A stretch of 9,795 bases of DNA from NCBI GenBank assembly GCA_913061385.1, contig CAJXTM010000072.1, positions 1 to 9,795 on the forward strand. Direction: 5' to 3'. The translations under genes were made by a program, and so were the position numbers. This DNA comes from an uncultured Rhodopirellula sp. Lineage in GTDB: Bacteria > Planctomycetota > Planctomycetia > Pirellulales > Pirellulaceae. The notes below the pieces were generated by a model. It had not been told where the DNA came from and ran no database searches. It was given only the letters and a program-made list of their open reading frames with translations. Below, in pieces: positions 1-5,384 of the stretch; positions within the stretch are counted from its first letter, which is position 1; each line of letters starts with the position of its first letter.

Positions 1-49
1 ACGAGATCAGCCTCGGTCTCGTGGGCTCGGAGATGTGTATAAGAGACAG
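1..49 (+). other. Nextera adapter, P7/i7 side (not genomic)
   Basis: This is synthetic library sequence. Bases 1-7 are the end of the Illumina P7 flow-cell sequence. Bases 8-15 (cagcctcg) match the i7 index N710 as written in the adapter. Bases 16-30 are the Nextera read-2 tail, and bases 31-49 are the 19-bp Tn5 mosaic end agatgtgtataagagacag. Genomic sequence starts at base 50. Any reading frame running into this segment is artificial, so the gene entering from the right is truncated here. Confidence 0.98.
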
Positions 50-329
50 CGGTTTTCGGATCAACGTTCTCGATGTCTGAGCTAGTTCCCGGCGCGACAG
101 TTTCCCGCTGGTTTTTGGACCAGACAGCATCATCGTGCAGGAGAAGAAGCTGAATCGCCGCAAAGTCTTTCGCGCGTTGTCTGGTCGTGTTGAGAACCAG
201 TTCACGTCCCAGTTTCTCGACCACGGCGAATGCGCCGAGCATCAGCACCATCAAGGCGGAACCGAAGAAGAGCAGGCATTTCCGCTCGAGACTCATCGAT
301 GCAAACAGGCCTTTTAGCAGCCGAGTCAT
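50..329 (-). CDS. Partial membrane-anchored protein, N-terminus only
   Basis: An open frame on the minus strand runs without a stop for 93 codons from ATG at 329 to the adapter junction. It begins MTRLLKGLFASMSLERK, followed by a hydrophobic helix at about residues 18-37 (LLFFGSALMVLMLGAFAVV). A charged helical stretch follows (EKLGRELVLNTTRQRAKDF), then the start of a domain with AIQLLLLHDDAVW. A short positive N-terminus, one helix and a helical, probably extracytoplasmic segment are typical of bacterial sensors such as histidine kinases, chemoreceptors or cyclases. The catalytic or output part is missing, so the family cannot be named. A second in-frame ATG at 296 (MSLERKCLL) is an alternative start; a -10-like box lies only 5 bases before the first ATG, which slightly favours 296. 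Base composition and uninterrupted coding support a real gene. Confidence 0.6.
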
Positions 330-689
330 GATTTACTATATTTTCCAATGAAGGGTATGAAAGCCCGCACTTCATTGAGTGTGACGGAATTTGTGTTTCG
401 ATGGCACCCGAATTTGCCCGCTGCTGCTGCTCCGCTGGGACCTGTCCGCTTTTGCACTCATTTTAACCGCTTTTTATCGTCGCGCAGTCGTTTTTGCACC
501 TGATGCTGCATTCGATGAACTCCCAAGGACTCTCTCAGATTAACTGCTTGAGTGGGTTTTTCGACTTCCAAGCAGCAATTCTGGCAGCAATAGCGGCAGC
601 GACTTGACGGTGTTGACACAATGACAAGGTAATAGAGGTATCTCCAAGCGGGGATGCGCATCCACCTAAACTCGCGAAGTACGATTTGA
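330..689. other. Intergenic region between divergent genes
   Basis: These 360 bases separate the leftward partial gene from the rightward GrpB-family gene, so promoters for both should lie here. I see the -10-like box and the inverted repeat next to the left gene. A TTGACA hexamer occurs at 613-618 on the plus strand, but no convincing -10 follows at normal spacing. On the minus strand a short frame at 458-619 (GTG start, 53 codons) encodes a Cys-rich stretch, CRYCCQNCC, and a basic tail, KRLRDDKKRLK. It may be a tiny zinc-ribbon-like protein or its remnant, but it has no ribosome binding site and I do not call it a gene. Confidence 0.5.
335..340 (-). promoter_or_regulatory. Possible -10 box for the left partial gene
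   Basis: On the minus strand this reads TATAGT, five of six matches to the bacterial -10 consensus. It lies 5 bases before ATG 329 and 38 bases before ATG 296. The best -35 partner at 17-bp spacing, CTTTCA, is poor. If it is used, the transcript would start near ATG 329, so either the mRNA is leaderless or translation starts at 296. An inverted repeat, AATGAAG (347-353) and CTTCATT (370-376), lies just upstream and could be an operator. Confidence 0.25.
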
Positions 690-1229
690 ATGGAAGAAAA
701 CACAGTACGTTTGATGCACTACGATCCCCGTTGGCGTCAGGAATTCCAGCAAACGAAGAGCAGTATTTTGCACAGTTGTGATGGTTGGGTCACAGCCGTA
801 GAGCATGTTGGTAGTACGGCCATCTCCGGGCTGATCGCACGCCCCACCGTTGATGTCTTGGCTGCTGTGGCTGATGAGGCCGCCTTGGCCACTGCTGCAG
901 AATTGATTGAGGGTCTGAATTTTCGAATCAATGATTCGCCAGGATGGTCTGCCGAGCCCATTGTTTTGGAAAAGCCTCGTCATCTGTCGGCCGCTCAACC
1001 AGATCCAACGCACTGTGTGTGGCTTGTGATTTACGGATCAGATTGCTGGCGGAGGATGATACGCATGCGAGATTGGTTGCGTGAGCAGAAGGAAACTGCG
1101 ATACGTTTTGAGGAGGCTAAGGTTGCACGATGGCGGAGTGGCGAAGGAGACCTGGCAGCTTACGAGTCGGATAAGGCTCTTTTCTTTGCGCACCTAGAGG
1201 ACCAAATGGAAGCTTCCCAGCGACCGTAA
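690..1229 (+). CDS. GrpB/UPF0157 family protein
   Basis: A 179-residue protein of the GrpB (UPF0157) family, which belongs to the nucleotidyltransferase fold superfamily. Its biochemical role is not established. The diagnostic block is at residues 38-55, VEHVGSTAISGLIARPTV followed by DVL, matching the family pattern EH(V/I)GSTxVxGLxAKPxxDI. Here the usual Lys before Pro is Arg. The central THCVWLVIYGSDCWRRM segment corresponds to the family's second strand block. Near the C-terminus AAYESDKALFF matches the conserved YxxxKxxF helix. Length is normal for the family (about 170-180). ATG 690 is placed just before the expected N-terminal VRLMHYDPRW motif, although no good Shine-Dalgarno sequence precedes it. 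It stands alone: the next gene on the same strand starts 253 bases downstream. The family call is secure; the function is not. Confidence 0.9.
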   Translation: MEENTVRLMHYDPRWRQEFQQTKSSILHSCDGWVTAVEHVGSTAISGLIARPTVDVLAAVADEAALATAAELIEGLNFRINDSPGWSAEPIVLEKPRHLSAAQPDPTHCVWLVIYGSDCWRRMIRMRDWLREQKETAIRFEEAKVARWRSGEGDLAAYESDKALFFAHLEDQMEASQRP

Positions 1230-1240
1230 AATGGTCGCTG
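1218..1240 (+). terminator. Hairpin over the GrpB stop codon, possible terminator
   Basis: A perfect 8-bp inverted repeat, CAGCGACC at 1218-1225 and GGTCGCTG at 1233-1240, has a 7-base loop that contains the TAA stop codon (1227-1229). No T-run follows, so it is not a classic intrinsic terminator. It could limit 3' decay or act in weak or factor-dependent termination. Confidence 0.3.
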
Positions 1241-1414
1241 TGCGAGGCACACCGGTGGCTTGGGCTAATGCTATTCGTGTGTGGGAGCACCATCAGACAG
1301 TGCAGCTTGGGCTGAAACCAAAGATTTGACTCTGATTTTCCAGAGTTACGCGGCTTTCCAAGATTGCGGGCACTTTCGACGTTCGTCACGGTGCGTTGGA
1401 GACCTTGGGCTGAG

Positions 1415-1420
1415 TATACT
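1415..1420 (+). promoter_or_regulatory. Possible -10 box for the kinase-like operon
   Basis: TATACT matches five of six bases of the -10 consensus and lies 62 bases before the ATG of the kinase-like gene, inside the 253-base gap after the GrpB gene. The hexamer 17 bases upstream (TGCGTT) is a poor -35, and the better TTGGAG at 1396-1401 is too close, with 13-bp spacing. It is a guess from position and sequence only. Confidence 0.2.
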
Positions 1421-1482
1421 AAAGCCCTCCTTCTGCTTCGCTGATCTGACCTTTTCGATTCTCTGACTCGCGATTACCCTCA

Positions 1483-3120
1483 ATGCCTCGGAGCCGACTT
1501 GGACCACTCGCGATAGAAACAAAACTTGGCGATCATCCGTCGCGTAGTTCAGTTTGGAGAGCGATCCATGTTCAGCTAAAGCGTTCTGTTGCTGTCAAAG
1601 TATTTGCCGCACCTTTCGGAGGCACTCCAGAGGCCAGAGCTGCGTTTGCTGCAGAATGGGACGTGTTAAAACAGATTCAGCATCCTGCGATTGTGCGATG
1701 TTACGGCGGTGGTTTCGAGGAAAAAGAAGCCTATCTGGCTCATGAATTAATTGAGGGGCCTACTCTGGCCAGAGAGTTGGAACGGCGTTCCCGTTTATCA
1801 TGGGAATCCGTTCTGGATCTTGCCGAAGCGTTGACCGGTGCGTTGCAGTTGTTGCATGAAAAAGAACTTGTGTACGGCGTGGTACAGCCAGAGAAAGTTC
1901 TATTCGCTGGCCTGAGTCCTGTGCTGATCGACGTGCGTGTCGACAGGGCCGCCACTTTGTACCGAACCAATCGCGTGGTAACGCCCGAGGAAATTACCTA
2001 CTGGGCGCCTGAACTGGGTGAAAATTCAACCGCGTTTTCGGTGCATGGTGATCTTTATTCCTTGGGGGCAACCCTTTACAGAGCTTTGACCGGTCGCGGT
2101 GTTGTTTCTGGCACCTCAGTCGAAGAGGTACGCGGGAATGTTCTCTACGAGATACCCCAGAGTCCTGCGGCAATCGTCATGGATTGCCCGGTTTGGCTCG
2201 ACAAACTGATCATGCAACTGCTTGAAAAGAATCCCAACGACAGACCGCATGGAGCTGCCGCAGTAGTACTTGCTCTACAAGAGGTTCGCCGTCGGTCGAT
2301 GTCACGTGCTGGGGTGGCTGAACATGTTTCACAGGGATTCAGCCCTCTCAATGTTACCGATCAAAAAGAGAGAGATGAGGCACGTATTCTCCTGGGACAC
2401 GGTGCATTGGACGTCGATGAAGACAAAGTCGTTGAAAGGCCAGAATGGTATGACCGTGCAATCGTTCTGGTTCTCGGTCTGATCGTCATTGCATCAATGA
2501 TCACGTATACGCTTTGGCCATTGAATGAAACTCAAATGAAAGACCGGGCAGAACAACTGTTGGCTCGCGAAAATCGTACTTCGCTGAATCAGGCCAAAGT
2601 CGGTTATCTTGAGCCGATGCTCGAGAAGTATCCCGATGGAGTTCACGCTGCTTGGGCGCATGAGCAACTGGAACACGTAGCAATGATCCAGGCAGAGCAT
2701 TTCTTGGAAGTCAAATTAAAGACTAACAGACCCCTGTCCAATGAAGGGGAGCGACTTTATGCCGAAGCTTACGAGTTTGAAAAGTTTGGTGATGTTGCGA
2801 CCGCACTGGATCGCTACCGAAGCATGCAGACGCTGCTGGCGAATGATGAAACATACAAGCCATTTGTGAATCTTGCACGAAGACAGATTGCAAGTATCGA
2901 AAAGAATGGTTTCGAACAGGGTGAAGCGGCACGAATCATTCAAAATAAGCTTGATGAAGCCGAGAAATTCCTTCAGGATGGCAACATGGTTGCTGCACGT
3001 AAAATCTGGTACAGCATCGTGGACCTCTACGGTAATAATGGAAATGTTATACCACTCGTGTCAAAGGCACAGAAGCTAATTGCCAATGACGGTCTTCATG
3101 AGCAGGAGTCAGCACAGTGA
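1483..3120 (+). CDS. Transmembrane Ser/Thr kinase-like protein, predicted pseudokinase
   Basis: A 545-residue protein with a Hanks-type kinase fold at residues 6-270, a linker, one membrane helix at about 326-347, and a 200-residue C-terminal helical, TPR-like region. By this order the kinase part is cytoplasmic and the tail extracytoplasmic. Retained landmarks are the VAVK lysine (K39), the likely alpha-C Glu (E58), YWAPE at 173-177, DLYSLGATLYRALTG at 190-204 and DRP at 253-255. Lost landmarks are the glycine-rich loop (LGDHPSRSSVW, one Gly left), the HRD triad (Y131-G132-V133), the catalytic-loop Lys and Asn (Q135, K138), and DFG (D150-V151-R152). Without the HRD aspartate, phosphotransfer is unlikely, so I infer a pseudokinase that binds nucleotide or partners. 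The tail has the repeat-like EGERLYAEAYEFEKFGDVAT and ALDRYRSM. ATG 1483 is the first start after an in-frame stop, and no Shine-Dalgarno is visible. The next gene overlaps it by 4 bases, so the two are probably one operon. Confidence 0.85.
   Translation: MPRSRLGPLAIETKLGDHPSRSSVWRAIHVQLKRSVAVKVFAAPFGGTPEARAAFAAEWDVLKQIQHPAIVRCYGGGFEEKEAYLAHELIEGPTLARELERRSRLSWESVLDLAEALTGALQLLHEKELVYGVVQPEKVLFAGLSPVLIDVRVDRAATLYRTNRVVTPEEITYWAPELGENSTAFSVHGDLYSLGATLYRALTGRGVVSGTSVEEVRGNVLYEIPQSPAAIVMDCPVWLDKLIMQLLEKNPNDRPHGAAAVVLALQEVRRRSMSRAGVAEHVSQGFSPLNVTDQKERDEARILLGHGALDVDEDKVVERPEWYDRAIVLVLGLIVIASMITYTLWPLNETQMKDRAEQLLARENRTSLNQAKVGYLEPMLEKYPDGVHAAWAHEQLEHVAMIQAEHFLEVKLKTNRPLSNEGERLYAEAYEFEKFGDVATALDRYRSMQTLLANDETYKPFVNLARRQIASIEKNGFEQGEAARIIQNKLDEAEKFLQDGNMVAARKIWYSIVDLYGNNGNVIPLVSKAQKLIANDGLHEQESAQ
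3104..3108 (+). promoter_or_regulatory. Shine-Dalgarno for the small membrane protein
   Basis: AGGAG lies 8 bases before the GTG at 3117. It is the clearest ribosome binding site in the window and decides for the GTG start over the in-frame ATG at 3159. It sits inside the end of the kinase-like gene, as expected for translational coupling. Confidence 0.7.
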
Positions 3121-3479
3121 ATCAACAAGATGATGTTGTTTCATCCACCGATGCAACAATGAAGGCCCCAGCCAAGTCTGCCAAGGAGACAAGTGCTGCC
3201 GGTGTCGATCATCCTCCAAGTTATGTTGGTCATGGACCCGCACGTGAAAGTGGAGGTGGAGGTGGAGCAGACAAACTGATTCAGAATAAGCTTGCGGTAT
3301 TAGCATGCCTGTTTCTTGTGACAGGTTTCTTGGGGCTGCCATTGCTGTGGATGAATCGAAGGTTCAGCACAGCCGAGCGGTTTGTATGGTCTCTAGTCGT
3401 GACCATTTACACCCTTGCTCTGATCGGACTTGTTGGACTCATTGTTCTGAGGGTGTACAGAATGTTGGTTAGTGGATAG
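3117..3479 (+). CDS. Small two-helix membrane protein of unknown function
   Basis: A 120-residue protein starting at GTG within the GTGA overlap with the kinase-like gene, supported by AGGAG 8 bases upstream. Residues 1-57 are polar and probably disordered, with a run of five glycines at 46-50. Two hydrophobic helices follow, about 58-79 (KLAVLACLFLVTGFLGLPLL) and 89-112 (FVWSLVVTIYTLALIGLVGL). They are separated by a short basic turn, NRRFSTAER. I recognise no named family. The start overlap says it is co-translated with the membrane-anchored pseudokinase. A partner, anchor or assembly factor for that protein is the simplest idea, but this is inferred from context only. The stop codon lies in the first copy of a 23-bp-period duplication. 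The gene ends 68 bases from the convergent argH. Confidence 0.75.
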   Translation: MNQQDDVVSSTDATMKAPAKSAKETSAAGVDHPPSYVGHGPARESGGGGGADKLIQNKLAVLACLFLVTGFLGLPLLWMNRRFSTAERFVWSLVVTIYTLALIGLVGLIVLRVYRMLVSG

Positions 3480-3505
3480 GCAAGTCGTTGGTTAGTGGAC
3501 AGGCA
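3464..3505 (+). repeat. Imperfect tandem duplication, 23-bp period
   Basis: The 19-mer gttggttagtggataggca at 3464-3482 recurs at 3487-3505 with a single change (t to c), giving a period of 23 bp. The first copy holds the last four codons and the TAG stop of the small membrane protein gene. In the second copy the stop is CAG. It looks like a recent slippage duplication across the gene end. Confidence 0.85.
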
Positions 3506-3547
3506 TTGCCTTGCTGGATCTGCGATAACTCATTCGCGAGGTGATGA

Positions 3548-4924
3548 CTACTTCAGCTTTGTTTTCCAGCGGTCAATCTGAAGCCGGACCTGCTCGGGGG
3601 CCGTTGACCCATAGCTGACGAAAGCTGCAACCGAATTTTTGCAGCCGAGAGACTCAAAAACGGTCGCGTCAATTTCGGGTGCGTGACTTTGGAGTAATTC
3701 CAGTGGCAGTTCTGCCAAAGAGACATCCTGCTGCATGGCGTCTCCGACGATCGCGCCAACAAGGTGATGGGCTCGTCTTTGTGGAACACCTTTCTTAATC
3801 ATCCATTCCATCAAGGTCGTTGCATCGAGATAGCCGCATTCCAAGCGACTTTCGATCGATTCACGTTGCAGCACGCTGCCTGATACGATTGGTGCTGCAA
3901 GATCGAGCATTGCCGAGACGGTATCGAATGAGTCAAACAGAGGTGGTTTATCTTCTTGCAGATCACGGTTGTACGCCAAGGGTAGATTTTTCACTAACAG
4001 CATCAGCGTTTGCAGGTTACCCATGACTCTCGCTGATTTTCCCCGAGTTAGTTCGAGTGTATCTGGATTGACTTTCTGTGGCATGATGCTGCTGCCCGTG
4101 CAGAATTGTTGTGGAATCTTGATGAAGTTGTATTCCACCGTGCTCCATAAAATCCATTCCTCGGCCCAGCCACTGAGATGGGACGCAATGGTCGCCAATA
4201 CAAAAGCACTTTCCAGCATGAAGTCTCGATCACTGCTGGTGTCTAGGCTGTTCGCAGTGACACCTTCAAAATCCAATTGACGTGCCGTTTGCTGTCGATC
4301 AATCGGGAGTGTTGTGCCAGCGACAGCAGCGATACCGAGGCTGCATTGATTCACTCTTCGGCGACAATCAGCGATTCGCTCACGGTCGCGTTGGAGCTTC
4401 TCGATATACGCAAGCCAGTAGTGCGAGGCCAGAACTGGTTGAGCTCTCTGCAAATGTGTGTACGCCGGAACAATAACGTCAAAATCGCCATCACACCGAC
4501 TCAGAAATGCACGCTGCAGCGTTTCCAGTCGTGCATCGATCCCATCAAGTGCCTCGCGGACCCACATTCGGATGTCTGTACTGACCTGGTCGTTTCGGCT
4601 TCGAGCAGTGTGTAATTTGCGCCCCACATCGCCAATCCGATCGATCAAGGCTTGCTCGACATGCATGTGGATGTCTTCCAGCTCAAATCGGAATGGGAGT
4701 TGGCCTTCATCAATTTCAGACTGAATTTCCACCAAAGTGTCGCGGATAAGCGTAAATTCTTTCTCGGTCAGCAAACCGACACTGGAAAGCATCTCAGCGT
4801 GGGCGATCGAGCCACGAATATCCTGACGATACAAGCGGCTATCGAAACTTATGCTTTCAGCAAAGGCTTCAAGCCGTTCATCGGTGCTGGCTTGGAAAAC
4901 ACCGCTTCGGGAGGGGCTTTTCAC
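3548..4924 (-). CDS. argH: Argininosuccinate lyase
   Basis: 458 residues, the usual length. It cleaves argininosuccinate to arginine and fumarate, the last step of arginine biosynthesis, as a cytoplasmic homotetramer. It belongs to the fumarase/aspartase superfamily, and all three conserved regions are present. These are HTARSRNDQ at 105-113, AYTHLQRAQPV at 154-164 with H157, and the flexible signature loop GSSIMPQKVNPD at 277-288, which carries the catalytic serine and K284. The position after K284 is Val where many bacterial enzymes have Lys; the superfamily pattern GSxxMxxKxN is still satisfied. NSLDTSSDRDF (225-235) and AYNRDLQEDKPPLFDSFD (317-334) are also typical. The start is GTG at 4924, the first start codon after an in-frame stop, with only a weak GGGA 10 bases upstream. 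The N-terminal SGVFQASTDERLEAF matches the family start, so the gene is complete. No other arg gene is adjacent. A 15-bp palindrome lies 38 bases upstream. Confidence 0.97.
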   Translation of the reverse strand: MKSPSRSGVFQASTDERLEAFAESISFDSRLYRQDIRGSIAHAEMLSSVGLLTEKEFTLIRDTLVEIQSEIDEGQLPFRFELEDIHMHVEQALIDRIGDVGRKLHTARSRNDQVSTDIRMWVREALDGIDARLETLQRAFLSRCDGDFDVIVPAYTHLQRAQPVLASHYWLAYIEKLQRDRERIADCRRRVNQCSLGIAAVAGTTLPIDRQQTARQLDFEGVTANSLDTSSDRDFMLESAFVLATIASHLSGWAEEWILWSTVEYNFIKIPQQFCTGSSIMPQKVNPDTLELTRGKSARVMGNLQTLMLLVKNLPLAYNRDLQEDKPPLFDSFDTVSAMLDLAAPIVSGSVLQRESIESRLECGYLDATTLMEWMIKKGVPQRRAHHLVGAIVGDAMQQDVSLAELPLELLQSHAPEIDATVFESLGCKNSVAAFVSYGSTAPEQVRLQIDRWKTKLK

Positions 4925-4961
4925 GGATCGTTGGTCCCAATTGCTTCAGAATCTCAATAAT

Positions 4962-4976
4962 GCACGAGGCTCGTGC
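4962..4976 (-). promoter_or_regulatory. Perfect palindrome upstream of argH, possible operator
   Basis: GCACGAGgCTCGTGC has two perfect 7-bp arms around one central base, 38 bases upstream of the argH GTG. This symmetry and position suit a dimeric repressor site or a small leader hairpin. It does not resemble the ArgR box known from Escherichia coli, so a link to arginine control is only a possibility. Confidence 0.35.
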
Positions 4977-5170
4977 GTTCAACAGTCGTCATTATCCTCG
5001 ACATGCACGGAAAGACGACCCCGGTCCACAAGAAACCTTAGAACACACTGAATCCATGGTTTTCCGGCATGTGGTGTCCCTTACCAGAGGTCTGGTGTCG
5101 CGGTAGTTTGGAGGTTGTGGATGGCTTCGAAATTTGAGAGGCCTTGGGTTGGGCCGAGGTTCACCGCTGC

Positions 5171-5215
5171 GACCTTACGCAACTGTGACCTTACGCAACT
5201 GTGACCTTACGCAAC
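5171..5215 (+). repeat. Tandem 16-bp repeat, 2.8 copies
   Basis: The unit gaccttacgcaactgt occurs at 5171-5186 and exactly again at 5187-5202. A third copy at 5203-5215 matches for its first 13 bases. The array lies between divergent promoters, 246 bases from argH and 169 bases from the exported protein gene. It may be a cluster of protein binding sites or a plain slippage repeat. The 16-bp period does not keep copies on one face of B-DNA. Confidence 0.9.
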
Positions 5216-5255
5216 AATTTTCTGCAACAATGAAAAGTGCCTTGCAAACAGACGG

Positions 5256-5276
5256 CCAGCAGGACTCACCTGCTGG
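5256..5276 (+). other. Strong hairpin in the leader of the exported protein gene
   Basis: CCAGCAGG (5256-5263) and CCTGCTGG (5269-5276) form a perfect GC-rich 8-bp stem with a 5-base loop, actca. It ends 108 bases before the ATG at 5385. No T-run follows, so it is not an intrinsic terminator. It could be an operator or an mRNA leader structure. Confidence 0.5.
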
Positions 5277-5384
5277 ACATTCGCTGGTTTGATCGCGAGA
5301 TTGCATCCAGCACAATTCAATTGATCTGCTCGCAATTCACTGCAACTGCTGCTTCGGCGATCACCACAAACCTTGTATATCGAT

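Larger units (their letters stand above)
4925..5384. other. Long divergent intergenic region
   Basis: These 460 bases separate argH (leftward) from the large exported protein gene (rightward) and should hold both promoters. No supported gene lies inside. What is visible is a 15-bp palindrome near argH, a 16-bp motif repeated nearly three times at 5171-5215, and a perfect 8-bp-stem hairpin at 5256-5276. I could not find a -35/-10 pair good enough to name for either gene. The stretch at about 5040-5110 has the feel of a dispersed intergenic repeat but cannot be tested from one copy. Confidence 0.6.

Noticed and set aside
1..49. Transposon Tn5 end as a natural mobile element
   Set aside because: The mosaic end is joined to Illumina index and flow-cell sequences on both sides of the insert, so it is library adapter.
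349..504. Plus-strand frame of 51 codons beginning MKGMKARTSL
   Set aside because: No ribosome binding site and no recognisable motif; composition looks non-coding.
666..1013. Minus-strand open frame of 115 codons
   Set aside because: It is antisense to the GrpB-family gene, whose family motifs are on the plus strand; the antisense product has no recognisable features.
4652..4960. Plus-strand open frame of about 100 codons opposite the start of argH
   Set aside because: It lies antisense to a well-conserved argH with intact active-site motifs; its translation shows no recognisable domain.
5171..5215. CRISPR array
   Set aside because: The 16-bp units are directly adjacent with no spacers, and no cas gene is nearby.
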